Shown: positions 34,486-43,133, numbered from the stretch's first letter. The stretch: 64,000 nucleotides of DNA from Pseudovibrio ascidiaceicola (GCF_900114245.1 NZ_FOSK01000009.1:186001-250000); one strand, 5' to 3'. Program-made: numbers and translations. Notes: a model not told the origin generated them from the letters alone.

Positions 34486-35835
34486 TTACTTGATCTTGGC
34501 AAGTTCCTGATTGATCTTGGCGACCGCTTCTTCCGCAGAGAGTTCGTCATCAATGAACTCGCGGGTGTAACGGTTGATTGCCATGGAGTTCAGGATCTTG
34601 GATGCAAGACTAAGCTGGCCTTCCTTCACCCCCCAACGGCTCGCCGTGTCCAGACCCTCTACAATCTGAGTGATTGTCTCAGCCGGGTAGAGCTCTGTGA
34701 GCGGTGCTTTGCGATCCACGCCCACTGGCAGGGTTGCCCAGCCTTTGATGAAGGCTTCTTTGTCTTCCGCATTGCCGCGGCGAACAGGGAACTTGCCTTC
34801 TGGTGCTATGGACAAGGTCGCCATGTAGCCTTCGCTCATGGAGTATTCCACGAACTGCTGCGCAGCTTCGGTGTCAGCATCGTTGGTGATGGAGAAGTAG
34901 CGGATGTCGCCCCATGCTGCGCCGGCCTTGTTGGATGGACCGGACAGAGTGGTTACAACGCCGGTTTTGCCTGCCAGTTCCTTGGAGGTTGGGTCGTCGT
35001 TGATGGTTGGCGGTGCGCTGTCACGCAGACCAGCCAGCTCGTCCAGAATGAACGGAGACCAGATGATCATGGCTGCTTTGCCAGCGAAGTAGAGTTCGCG
35101 AGACTGTTTCCAGTAAAGGTCGCCCGGAGGAGATGCCTTTGCCAGGGCCTTATAGAAGGTCAGTGCTTCCGCAAGTTTCTTCTCGTCAAAGCCTTTGAAG
35201 CCGTCTTTATCGACCGGAGTTGCGCCATTCGCCAGAAGCACATGTTCCAGAAGCTGGCTCATGAAGCTTTCGTCGATCTTTGTTGCGGCAACAAAACCGA
35301 ACTGCTCTGGCGGGTTGTGCAGTTTTTCAAGGGCTGCAAGGATGGAGGCGTATGTGTTCGGTGCTTCAAGGCCAGCCGCATCAAACAGGTCTTTGCGGTA
35401 GACGATCATCTGGGTCCAGCCATCAACCGGAACAGCTGCGTAGCCATCTGGCAAAGCTGCCATGTTCAGAGCGCCGGATGCGAAGGTGCTTTCTTCCAGA
35501 TCCTCGATGACTTCGGTTGCTGCATCGGTGTCGATGATGCCGGCCTCTGCCCATGGCAGAACGTGGATCAACGGATGGTAGATGACATCAGGCAGGTCGC
35601 CAGCTGCATAAGCTGCAGTTGCACGGGTGCCCATGTCTTTCTCAGTTACCGGAATAACATTGACTTCAATGCCAGTTTCTTCAGTAAACGCCTTTGCCAT
35701 TGCCTCCTGCTTGGCAAGACGTGCTGGCTGCTCTTCTGTGGTCCAGAAGCGCAGTGCTTCTGCCTGTGCAGCACTCATTGCAAATGCAAGTGTGCCAACA
35801 AGGGCAGTTGTCCTTAGAATGTTCCTCCCGAACAT
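34486..35835 (-). CDS. Extracellular solute-binding protein (family 1)
   Basis: A 449-residue periplasmic sugar-binding protein with a signal peptide (LVGTLAFAMSAAQA, cleavage near residue 25). The mature sequence has the family 1 SBP features: ETGIEVNVIPVTEKDM, GDLPDVIYHPLIHVLPWAE, an IWSPFILDELAG hinge region and a final NQELAKIK helix. It delivers ligand to the MalF/MalG-like permeases. The start is the ATG at 35835, after GGAGG (35841-35845), and lies 12 bases after the LacI stop. It is followed by a stable hairpin. Confidence 0.94.
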   Translation of the reverse strand: MFGRNILRTTALVGTLAFAMSAAQAEALRFWTTEEQPARLAKQEAMAKAFTEETGIEVNVIPVTEKDMGTRATAAYAAGDLPDVIYHPLIHVLPWAEAGIIDTDAATEVIEDLEESTFASGALNMAALPDGYAAVPVDGWTQMIVYRKDLFDAAGLEAPNTYASILAALEKLHNPPEQFGFVAATKIDESFMSQLLEHVLLANGATPVDKDGFKGFDEKKLAEALTFYKALAKASPPGDLYWKQSRELYFAGKAAMIIWSPFILDELAGLRDSAPPTINDDPTSKELAGKTGVVTTLSGPSNKAGAAWGDIRYFSITNDADTEAAQQFVEYSMSEGYMATLSIAPEGKFPVRRGNAEDKEAFIKGWATLPVGVDRKAPLTELYPAETITQIVEGLDTASRWGVKEGQLSLASKILNSMAINRYTREFIDDELSAEEAVAKINQELAKIK

Positions 35836-35846
35836 AATTTCCTCCA

Positions 35847-37004
35847 TTATGCGGTTGCGAAGTATGTGCTGAGGTGAGCTTTCAGCTCCTCAGGTGTTTT
35901 GCGTGGCGGTCCATCAGAGCCACGCTGAATAAGTCTTGCTTCGGCCAGTATCTGCAGCTCCCGGGCAGGCTGACCGCTGATTGCTTTCGTGAGAAGTTCT
36001 GCCAGAGTGCCGCCTGCAAGGACGGGCTCCTGAGCGAAGCTGGTGAGCGGTGGATCAAAATGCTCGCACACAGGCAGGCCGTCATAACCAATAACTGTCA
36101 CGTCTTCTCCAATCACCAGGCCATGGCGCCGGATGATTTTGGTGACGCCGATTGCGATAGCGTCTGTCATGCAGATGATGGCTGTGGGCGGGCGGTCCTG
36201 ACGCAGTAATTGAAGAGCTGCCTGCTCTCCGCCCGGCTCGTCCAGAGTTGCCTCGGCGATCAGCTGGTCTTCAAAGGCGAGGCCAGCATCTTCTAGTCCC
36301 TGGTGAAAGCCTTCGATCCGCAACCGGCTGAAGTTCATTTGCGGGTTAGACATCACCAGCGCGATGCGGGTGTGGCCTTGCGCAATGACTTTTTTAGCGG
36401 CGGCATAGAATGCGGCGTGATTGTCGATGTCGAACCATGGGTGTTCGCTTTCGCGAGCGGTACGGCCATGGCTGACAAACGGAAACCCCCGGTCCAACAA
36501 ATAATCCACGCGTGGATCGTTGGTGGCTGTTCTGGTGAGAACGAAGCCATCGACCTTTTGCGAGGAGATGAGGCGGCGGATTGCCAGAACAGCATCATCC
36601 ATAGAACTTGCTGTTGTCACCAGCAGGTCTTTATCGACTGCGTTGAGTGCGCGGGTCATGCCATCCAGAAACTCAGCGAGAAACGGATCCGCGCCTTTGC
36701 CGGGCATGAGCGGTAATACGATGCCGAAAGTATCGACACGACCGCGCTTCAAGTTGCGTGCGGTGGAAGAAGGGCGGTAGCCCAGCTCTTCTACGGCTTT
36801 GAGCACGCGCTCGCGGGTCGCTTTGGAAATGTCCGTGTAATTGTTCAGGACGCGGGACACGGTGCCCTTTGCAACGCCTACATGGCGTGCCACGTCTCCA
36901 ATGGTCACAGATTTTCTCTGCTGCACATTCTGGTCAGTGATGCTCACAGAATTCCCACCCAATACGTTGTCATCAGATCGCTCCCATTCATGATCTGATT
37001 TCAT
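35847..37004 (-). CDS. LacI family transcriptional regulator
   Basis: A LacI/GalR repressor, first gene of the carbohydrate operon. The N-terminal helix-turn-helix reads VTIGDVARHVGVAKGTVSRVLNNYTDISKATRERV, with the hinge region at GYRPSSTARNLKRGR and a periplasmic-binding-like sensor domain (about residues 80-380), including a VIGYDGLPVCEHFDPPLTS block. The start is uncertain: I use the ATG at 37004, but GTG at 36947, preceded by a GGGTGGGA stretch, would remove a poorly conserved 19-residue leader. Candidate operators lie at and just upstream of the 5-prime end, so the gene is probably autoregulated. Confidence 0.9.
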   Translation of the reverse strand: MKSDHEWERSDDNVLGGNSVSITDQNVQQRKSVTIGDVARHVGVAKGTVSRVLNNYTDISKATRERVLKAVEELGYRPSSTARNLKRGRVDTFGIVLPLMPGKGADPFLAEFLDGMTRALNAVDKDLLVTTASSMDDAVLAIRRLISSQKVDGFVLTRTATNDPRVDYLLDRGFPFVSHGRTARESEHPWFDIDNHAAFYAAAKKVIAQGHTRIALVMSNPQMNFSRLRIEGFHQGLEDAGLAFEDQLIAEATLDEPGGEQAALQLLRQDRPPTAIICMTDAIAIGVTKIIRRHGLVIGEDVTVIGYDGLPVCEHFDPPLTSFAQEPVLAGGTLAELLTKAISGQPARELQILAEARLIQRGSDGPPRKTPEELKAHLSTYFATA

Positions 37005-37017
37005 CGATGATGCTTGC

Positions 37018-37072
37018 AAAACCGATTTTGGAAGTCAACAAAATCGGTTTTGCTAACTCCGAAATCGGTTTT
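37018..37072. promoter_or_regulatory. Three phased LacI-type operator candidates
   Basis: AAAACCGATTTT (37018-37029), AAAATCGGTTTT (37040-37051) and GAAATCGGTTTT (37061-37072) are three near-palindromes around a central CG, as in LacI-family operators. Their centres are 22 and 21 bases apart, two helical turns. The first copy is the exact reverse complement of the second. Further out, GTTTCG and CGAAAC (about 37106-37131) form another inverted repeat. The remainder of the 37005-37341 gap has no gene. Confidence 0.72.
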
Positions 37073-37341
37073 GTAAACCGAAACACAAAGTTTTTTCGAG
37101 AGAGGGTTTCGGGTGGTTTCGGTGAGCGAAACTTAGCCAAAAAAAAAGTTTGGCGGAGTTGGGGACAACTTGGTGTGAGCGGGCTGTATGCGGTGAAACT
37201 GTTCGTTTCCGGAGTGAGAGGTTCCTTTTAAAAGGACTCAGAAGCTCGATTGAAGACTAGGTCAAAGAGATAGGTTGCCCATTAGGTCAACTAGAAATAG
37301 CTTCTTTAAACGAAGTTAAATTGAAAGTACCGGAGCCGGGA

Positions 37342-37854
37342 ATGAGTGGAGCGCGACGAAGCTTTGCAGGTGTTGACTGTGCGGTTGCTCAAGCGATCGA
37401 GCAAATGGGTGATCCATGGATCCTGCTTATCCTGAGATGTCAGTTTCAGGGCATCAAGCGCTTTGATGACTTTCAGGGGCATTTGCAAATCTCCACCAGT
37501 GTGCTGACAGACCGACTAAGGCGTCTGGTTCAGGCCGGTTTGCTGCGGAAGGAACAGGATCAGCAGGATAAGCGCGGAACGGTCTATCTGCTCACCGAGA
37601 AGGGTATGGACTTCTATCCAGTTATGATTGCGCTGCACCAATGGAGTGAGCGCTGGGAAGCTCGTGAAGGCGGACCGAGACTGGAATTGCTGGACAAGCA
37701 AAGCGGAGAGCCTGTGCGTAATGTGCGTGTGCTTTCGCAAGACTACAGAGAATTGAGTGCCCGGGATGTTCTGGCTCTGGTTGATGACCAGAGTGGTGAG
37801 ATGATGCAGGACATTCAGGAGAGATTGAAGCGTCGGAGAGGTGATGCTGCCTGA
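37342..37854 (+). CDS. HxlR family transcriptional regulator
   Basis: A 170-residue winged-helix regulator of the HxlR/MarR-like group. Conserved are the conserved Cys in VDCAVAQAIEQMGDPWILLILR, the FDDFQGHLQISTSVLTDRLRRLVQAGLLRKE recognition helix and wing, YLLTEKGMDFYPVM and the ALHQWSERW segment. Some HxlR proteins sense reactive species through that Cys. The ATG at 37342 follows CGGAGCCGGGA; a TTG at 37321 is in frame. It sits just upstream of the nitronate monooxygenase gene (51 bases), so it may regulate it. Confidence 0.9.
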   Translation: MSGARRSFAGVDCAVAQAIEQMGDPWILLILRCQFQGIKRFDDFQGHLQISTSVLTDRLRRLVQAGLLRKEQDQQDKRGTVYLLTEKGMDFYPVMIALHQWSERWEAREGGPRLELLDKQSGEPVRNVRVLSQDYRELSARDVLALVDDQSGEMMQDIQERLKRRRGDAA

Positions 37855-37904
37855 TTTTGAGATCAAACAAGCAGCAGATTAAATTGTAAGGGAGTGTGTT
37901 TGAA

Positions 37905-38894
37905 ATGGCTTTGCCAAATATTTTAAAGAATAAGTTGCGTCTGCCAGTTGTTGGCAGTCCTTTGTTTATCATCAGTAATCCTGATCTTGTGATTGCCCAG
38001 TGTAAGGCGGGGATTGTTGGTTCGTTCCCGGCACTGAATGCCCGCCCGCAGGAAAAGCTGGAAGAGTGGCTGATCCAGATTACGGAAGAGCTGGCAGCTT
38101 ATGATGCGGCTAATCCTGACAAACCTTCAGCTCCGTTTGCTGTGAACCAAATTGTGCACCGTTCCAACGATCGCCTGCAGCATGATGTTGAGCTTTGTGT
38201 GAAGTACAAGGTGCCAATCGTGATTACCTCTCTTGGGGCACGCCCAGAGGTGTTTGATGCGGTTCATTCCTATGGTGGCATCGTGTTGCACGACATCATC
38301 ACCAACACTCATGCACATAAGGCGGTTGAGAAAGGCGCGGACGGTTTGATCGCAGTGGCAGCAGGGGCCGGTGGTCATGCAGGCACAACATCGCCGTTTG
38401 CACTTATTCAGGAAATCCGTGAATGGTATGATGGGCCGCTTCTGCTTTCAGGCAGCATCAGCACTGGCAAGTCTATTCTTGCATCACAGGTGATGGGTGC
38501 TGATCTGGCTTACATCGGGTCTGCGTTTATTGCGACTGAGGAAGCAAATGCTCAGCAGGCCTATAAGCAGATGATCGTTGATAGCGGTGCAGAGGATATT
38601 GTTTATTCCAACCTGTTTACCGGCGTGCATGGCAACTATCTGAAGCCATCCATTGAGCAGGCAGGAATGGACCCGAGCAATCTGCCGGAAGGCGATCTGA
38701 AGACCATGGACTTTCACAGTGCTGACAAGGGAAAGCCGAAGAGCTGGAAAGAGATTTGGGGCTGCGGTCAGGGCATTGGTGCGGTGAAAACCATCGGCAG
38801 CACTGGCGATCTGGTTGCACGATTGTCGTCAGAGTATGATGCCGCTCGCAAAGCGGTGACGGAACAGGCCTCTGTACTGGAGCCGGCTGAGTAA
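37905..38894 (+). CDS. Nitronate monooxygenase family protein
   Basis: A 329-residue FMN-dependent TIM-barrel enzyme of the NMO (2-nitropropane dioxygenase) family. It shows LPVVGSPLFIISNPDLVIAQCKAGIVGSFPALNARP, the FAVNQIVHRSND strand, the catalytic-loop ADGLIAVAAGAGGHAGTTSPFALIQEI with the FMN-phosphate GHAG segment, and LLLSGSISTGKSILASQVMGADLAYIGSAFIAT. These enzymes oxidise nitronates, such as propionate-3-nitronate, to protect metabolism. I chose the ATG at 37905 after AGGGAG; a TTG at 37896 is in frame. It ends in an intrinsic terminator. Confidence 0.92.
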   Translation: MALPNILKNKLRLPVVGSPLFIISNPDLVIAQCKAGIVGSFPALNARPQEKLEEWLIQITEELAAYDAANPDKPSAPFAVNQIVHRSNDRLQHDVELCVKYKVPIVITSLGARPEVFDAVHSYGGIVLHDIITNTHAHKAVEKGADGLIAVAAGAGGHAGTTSPFALIQEIREWYDGPLLLSGSISTGKSILASQVMGADLAYIGSAFIATEEANAQQAYKQMIVDSGAEDIVYSNLFTGVHGNYLKPSIEQAGMDPSNLPEGDLKTMDFHSADKGKPKSWKEIWGCGQGIGAVKTIGSTGDLVARLSSEYDAARKAVTEQASVLEPAE

Positions 38895-38958
38895 GCTGGT
38901 CTTGCGTGGTGGTTTGCGTGATACCGGCAAGCCAGCTCGATATTGATACATAATACAA

Positions 38959-38988
38959 GGCTGCTGGGTTTGGCTCAGCAGCCTTTTC
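38959..38988 (+). terminator. Rho-independent terminator of the nitronate monooxygenase gene
   Basis: GGCTGCTG at 38959-38966 pairs with CAGCAGCC at 38976-38983, followed by a run of T. Confidence 0.85.
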
Positions 38989-39071
38989 TTTCACATCTGT
39001 GCGCATGTTTCGTCCTTATCAATGTCCTGCCATGTTTTTGTAGAGGCGGGACCAAACAAGAAGGAAGAAAA

Positions 39072-39449
39072 ATGCGTATCTTTTGGTGTCTCGGCCTTTT
39101 ACTGGCCGTTCCTTTCATGGTTGCCTCTGAAGGCTATGCTCAGGGGAGTTCCAATCAGGTCACTCCACCCATGACACAGTATTGTAACCGTGGTGATGTG
39201 CTGTATGCGGATGGAAGCAGTGCAGACGGTCCTATGCCGATGATCAAATGCGGTCAAAACTCGCTGGTTTATCAACGCACCAACCTGAGTTTTCCGCTGT
39301 CCGTTGTCTCGAATGGCAAGTTGTCCGTGGGCAATGCAAACGGTGCTTGTCAGAGTGCGAAAGCTGTTGGTGCGGATGCAATCGTCAGTAACATCCAATC
39401 TCTTTGCAATACGACACTGTGGCCGAACTCTTGCGCCAAGTGTAATTGA
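39072..39449 (+). CDS. Small secreted Cys-rich protein
   Basis: A 125-residue protein with a signal peptide (CLGLLLAVPFMVASEGYAQ, cleavage near residue 24). The mature part carries six Cys, at TQYCN, MIKCG, GACQS, SLCNT, NSCAKCN, suggesting up to three disulfides in the periplasm or outside. The ATG at 39072 follows AAGGAAG; the frame remains open upstream to 38943, but that part overlaps the terminator and has no signal peptide at its start. Family not recognised. Confidence 0.65.
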   Translation: MRIFWCLGLLLAVPFMVASEGYAQGSSNQVTPPMTQYCNRGDVLYADGSSADGPMPMIKCGQNSLVYQRTNLSFPLSVVSNGKLSVGNANGACQSAKAVGADAIVSNIQSLCNTTLWPNSCAKCN

Positions 39450-39467
39450 GTGTAAGATATATCACTG

Positions 39468-39557
39468 GTAGTATTGGTTGCTATATGCCTAAAGTAATCA
39501 ATACTACTTATCTTGTTGAGTTAATCTCACCAAATGCCGCGTAGTAATCAGTATTAC
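39468..39557. repeat. Three copies of a 15-bp motif upstream of an NSS transporter
   Basis: AGTAATCAATACTAC (39493-39507) and AGTAATCAGTATTAC (39543-39557) match at 13 of 15 positions. GTAGTATTGGTTGCT (39468-39482) is the inverted form and can pair with the first across 10 bases (15 pairs, two of them G-U). The copies lie 160-250 bases before the transporter start and could be sites of a regulator or an RNA hairpin. Only the repeat is certain. Confidence 0.5.
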
Positions 39558-39715
39558 ATTTTTATGAGCATCGTGACACCTGATGGTCATATATGAGAAA
39601 CTCTGTTGCATAAAAGAGGTGTATCTCTAGCGTTATATTGCTAGAATCGGGCAACTTGTGAAAGTTGATTTCAAAAATACACTTAAGCAAAATCAACAAG
39701 AATGGCTTAGGTCAC

Positions 39716-41050
39716 ATGCAACGAGAGCATTGGGGAAGTCGTATCGGCTTCATTCTGGCTGCTGCAGGTTCAGCGGTTGGATTAGGTAATATCTGGAAAT
39801 TTCCATATTTGGTTGGCGCGCAAGGCGGCGGGGCGTTCCTTGTTGTCTATATTGGGTTTTTGATTGCAATCGGTTTGTGCGTGATGATTGCTGAGATTGC
39901 GCTGGGCCGTCAGGCTCAGGCCAACCCATTCAGCGCGTTCCGACGTGTTGGCGGCACAGGCTGGTCGGTCTTCGGTCTCATGGCGGTTCTGACCGCGTTT
40001 CTTATTCTGTCGTTTTATTCCGTTGTTGGTGGCTGGACCATCGCTTACGTGGTTAAGACAATCACGGGTGGCTTCTCCGGCTATTCCGGTGCGGAATTTG
40101 AGGGACACTTTGGCGCGCTGGTGACAGACGCAGTCGAGCCGATCATTTATCACGCTGCCTTTATGGCGATTGGCGTGGTGATCGTGATCAACGGCATTTC
40201 CGGCGGCATCGAGAAGGCATCTAAGATTATGATGCCTCTTTTGTTTGTTCTGCTGGCTTTGCTGGTTATCCGGTCTCTTACTCTTGATGGGGCAATGGCA
40301 GGTGTTGAGTACTTCCTCGTTCCTGACTGGTCTCACCTGAATGCAGACATGGTTGCCGCGGCTCTGGGGCAGGCGTTCTTCACGCTGTCTCTGGGTATGG
40401 GTGCTTTGATCACTTATGGTTCTTATCTGGGTAACAAAGAGAGCATTCCAAATGCAGCCCTTTGGGTTGTGGGTCTTGATTTGCTGGTCGCCGTTCTGGC
40501 TGGCTTCCTTATTCTGCCAGCTGTGTTTGCGTTCAACATGGATCCGGCTGCAGGCCCAGGACTGACCTTCATCACACTGCCAGCTATCTTTGCTGAACTG
40601 CCATTTGGCATGTTCATTCAGCTTTGCTTCTTCGTGCTGCTGTTTGTGGCTGCGATCACCTCAGCGATCTCCTTGCTGCAGGTCGTGGTTGCGTTCATCT
40701 GCGAAGAGTTCAACGTTGGCCGTAAGGCGGCCACCATCTGGGTTGGCATTGTGATCTTCCTGTTTGGTGTTCCAAGTTCTCTGGCGCTGGGCGTGTGGGG
40801 CGATATCACGTTCTTCGAGCTGAACATCTTCGACTTCCTCGGCTACCTCACTGACAACTACTTCCTGCCACTTGGTGCGATTGCGACCTGTCTGGTTGCT
40901 GGTTGGGTGAGCTATGACAAGTTTGCTGCGGAAGTAACCAATAACGGTGAGCGTCCATTTGCTTATCTGACAGCTTGGAAGTGGATGTGCCGTGTGGTTG
41001 CACCGCTTGCGATCATCTGGGTGATGGTCCATTCCATCTTCGGAGCATAA
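39716..41050 (+). CDS. Sodium-dependent transporter, NSS family
   Basis: A 444-residue, twelve-helix LeuT-type sodium symporter of the neurotransmitter:sodium symporter family. The first helix has WGSRIGFILAAAGSAVGLGNIWKFPYLVGAQGGGAFLVVY, with the GN-x-WRFP-type unwound region (GNIWKFP), and later SFYSVVGGWTIAYVVKTI. Substrates are usually amino acids or their derivatives. I chose the ATG at 39716; the upstream frame to 39665 is poorly supported. It has a near neighbour of the same family 700 bases downstream. Confidence 0.93.
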   Translation: MQREHWGSRIGFILAAAGSAVGLGNIWKFPYLVGAQGGGAFLVVYIGFLIAIGLCVMIAEIALGRQAQANPFSAFRRVGGTGWSVFGLMAVLTAFLILSFYSVVGGWTIAYVVKTITGGFSGYSGAEFEGHFGALVTDAVEPIIYHAAFMAIGVVIVINGISGGIEKASKIMMPLLFVLLALLVIRSLTLDGAMAGVEYFLVPDWSHLNADMVAAALGQAFFTLSLGMGALITYGSYLGNKESIPNAALWVVGLDLLVAVLAGFLILPAVFAFNMDPAAGPGLTFITLPAIFAELPFGMFIQLCFFVLLFVAAITSAISLLQVVVAFICEEFNVGRKAATIWVGIVIFLFGVPSSLALGVWGDITFFELNIFDFLGYLTDNYFLPLGAIATCLVAGWVSYDKFAAEVTNNGERPFAYLTAWKWMCRVVAPLAIIWVMVHSIFGA

Positions 41051-41070
41051 AGCTTCACTCAAAAACAATG

Positions 41071-41100
41071 AAAAGGCCGCCAGTTCTGGTGGCCTTTTTT
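41071..41100 (+). terminator. Rho-independent terminator of the first NSS gene
   Basis: AAAAGGCCGCC at 41071-41081 pairs with GGTGGCCTTTT at 41088-41098 (one G-U) around a six-base loop, and the stem runs into six T. Confidence 0.88.
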
Positions 41101-41158
41101 AATGCTGTTTTATGGTCGTCCGTAGTTTGACTTAATCTAGGCCGGAAGAGGGAGGACA

Positions 41159-41344
41159 ATGCTCCTGTTGGGCATAGTCCCTTCACCCGAGATGGTCTTG
41201 ATAAGGAACAAGGTTATGTTGAGGCAGCTGAAGCGCTACTGGGTGCATTCCATGAATGCCAGATTGCCGCGTGAGATGGTATGTCTGGACGAAGAAAAGC
41301 AGGCCAGATATCGCAGTGTAAGGGGACGTTGGCCTCAAGAATAA
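41159..41344 (+). CDS. Possible 61-residue basic small protein
   Basis: A 61-residue frame with a very good ribosome site (GAAGAGGGAGG, 5 bases before the ATG at 41159) and bounded downstream by an independent terminator, so it reads as a transcription unit. The product is basic (many Arg and Lys) and amphipathic, beginning MLLLGIVPSPEMVL and ending with RGRWPQE. I recognise no family. Without homologs it could still be a chance frame, but the combination of ribosome site and terminator argues for a gene or structured transcript. Confidence 0.45.
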   Translation: MLLLGIVPSPEMVLIRNKVMLRQLKRYWVHSMNARLPREMVCLDEEKQARYRSVRGRWPQE

Positions 41345-41373
41345 GGCCTTATCACCGTCCCAACGAGAGAAAG

Positions 41374-41399
41374 AAGCACCGTTTGAGCGGTGCTTTTTT
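41374..41399 (+). terminator. Rho-independent terminator downstream of the 61-residue ORF
   Basis: AAGCACCG at 41374-41381 pairs with CGGTGCTT at 41388-41395 around a six-base loop, followed by five more T. Confidence 0.85.
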
Positions 41400-41778
41400 G
41401 TGTCCGAACTGTGTTGGTGCGGGGCATGATGAGAGCCTGCGACGAAAAAACTTGTGGGCTGCATGTGGTGGCAGGAAGTTGCGCTTCTGTCGCGTGGTTA
41501 ATGCAATAAATGATATAATAAGCCAATATTTATGTATTTAATGGTGGGTTTTGTAGTTTGCTGGCAAAATATGGGTGTATGTGACTATATTTTTAATTCA
41601 CCCATTAAGTGCAGCTGTCAAAAACCTATATTTTTTGAGGTAAGTGAAATTACCTGCGACAATCTGTCAGGTCAACAAGGCTAAAGATTTCATCAAAAGA
41701 GCTGGAACAACGAATTCATTTCAAGCTTTCGCGCTTGATTGAAACAAACCATCACATGTTGATCGGCAATAACAAAAA
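41400..41778. other. Leader region of the second NSS gene
   Basis: This AT-rich 379-base gap precedes the second transporter. It contains an ATGGGTG/CACCCAT inverted repeat (about 41572-41605) and small hairpins such as AGGTAA/TTACCT (about 41639-41655). No gene or known riboswitch fold was recognised; the gcvT-type glycine aptamer could not be seen. Confidence 0.4.
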
Positions 41779-43113
41779 ATGAAACGTGAGCAATGGGGAA
41801 GCCGCTTTGGCTTCATTATGGCTGCTGCAGGGTCTGCGGTCGGTCTTGGTAACATCTGGAAATTTCCATACCTGGCAGGCACACAGGGCGGTGGCGCCTT
41901 TTTGGTGGTCTATCTTGTCATCATGGCTACGATCGGCGCAGCACTGATCATGGCAGAGATTGCCATTGGTCGTTCAGCGAAGATGAATCCTGTTGGTGCG
42001 TTCCGCGCGCTGGGTGGCCGCTTGTGGTCAGTTACGGGTGTGATTGGGGTGATCACGGGGTTCCTGATCCTATCCTTCTACTCCGTTGTTGGCGGTTGGA
42101 CGATCGCATATCTGGTGAAGAGTATCGCTGGCACCATTGAATCTGCACAGCCTGAGCTTTTGGAAGCCCAGTTTGGTGGTCTGGTCTCTGCTGTATGGGA
42201 GCCAATCTTCTATCACGGTGCATTCATGGTGTTGACCATGGGTATAGTGATTGCAGGGGTGGCCCAGGGTATTGAGCGCTCTGTTAAAGTCCTGATGCCA
42301 TTGCTGTTTATTCTGCTGATGGTTCTGGTGGTTCGCAGTGTGACCCTGCCGGGTGCATGGGAAGGTATTGAGTTCTTCCTCGTCCCTGACTGGTCACAGG
42401 TGAATGGCGAGATGCTGCGCGCAGCTCTTGGTCAGGCGTTCTTCAGCTTGTCTTTGGGCATGGGCGCGATGATCACCTACGGTTCTTATCTGGACAAAGA
42501 TGCTGACATCCCGAATGCGTCCTGCTGGGTGGTGTTCCTCGCGGCATTGGTTGGTGTGCTGGGTGGCCTGCTGGTTCTGCCTGCCGTGTTTGCCTTCGGC
42601 ATGGATCCAGGTGCTGGTCCGGGCCTCACCTTCATCACTCTGCCAGCTGTGTTTGGTGAGATGATTGGCGGCTACCTGTTCCAGATCATCTTCTTTGCCA
42701 TGCTATTGATTGCAGCTCTGACCTCTTCCATCTCTTTGTTGGCTATTCCGGTGGCTTACTTCGCAGAGGAATACGGCATTGAGCGCAAGTGGTCTGCCAT
42801 TGTGGTGGGCATTGTGATCTTCCTGATCGGTGTACCATGTTCACTGGCTCTGGGTGTCTGGGGTGAGTACAAGCTGTTCGGCATGAACTTCTTCGATCTG
42901 ATGGTCTATGCCGTTGACAATTACACCCTGCCAATCGGCGGTATTCTGACCTCCCTGTTTGCTGGCTGGGTCGTGCTTGAGAAAATGGGCAAAGAGTTGA
43001 GCAATGACGGTTCTTTGACCTTCAAGTGGATGGGAGCCTTCACATGGATCATGCGGATCGTGGCTCCATTGGCTGTTGTCTGGGTGATGCTGAGTGGTTT
43101 GCTGGGCAGCTGA
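41779..43113 (+). CDS. Sodium-dependent transporter, NSS family (paralogue)
   Basis: A 444-residue NSS symporter closely similar to the first copy: both open with REHWGSRIGF- or REQWGSRFGF-type segments and share AAGSAVGLGNIWKFPYLAG, LSFYSVVGGWTIAYLVKSI and MGAMITYGSYLDKDADIPNAS. The same length and syntenic position point to tandem duplication followed by divergence. Substrate differences are likely, since loops and C-termini differ. Two hairpins follow the stop. Confidence 0.93.
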   Translation: MKREQWGSRFGFIMAAAGSAVGLGNIWKFPYLAGTQGGGAFLVVYLVIMATIGAALIMAEIAIGRSAKMNPVGAFRALGGRLWSVTGVIGVITGFLILSFYSVVGGWTIAYLVKSIAGTIESAQPELLEAQFGGLVSAVWEPIFYHGAFMVLTMGIVIAGVAQGIERSVKVLMPLLFILLMVLVVRSVTLPGAWEGIEFFLVPDWSQVNGEMLRAALGQAFFSLSLGMGAMITYGSYLDKDADIPNASCWVVFLAALVGVLGGLLVLPAVFAFGMDPGAGPGLTFITLPAVFGEMIGGYLFQIIFFAMLLIAALTSSISLLAIPVAYFAEEYGIERKWSAIVVGIVIFLIGVPCSLALGVWGEYKLFGMNFFDLMVYAVDNYTLPIGGILTSLFAGWVVLEKMGKELSNDGSLTFKWMGAFTWIMRIVAPLAVVWVMLSGLLGS

Positions 43114-43133
43114 TACAGCTGACATTTTTGAAA

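Noticed and set aside
34294-35817. A 507-codon + strand frame opposite the binding-protein gene.
   Set aside because: Cys-rich, without ribosome site or family match; the minus-strand frame is a clear solute-binding protein.
41400-41778. Glycine riboswitch in front of the second NSS gene.
   Set aside because: The conserved paired glycine aptamer elements could not be found by eye; only small hairpins are present.
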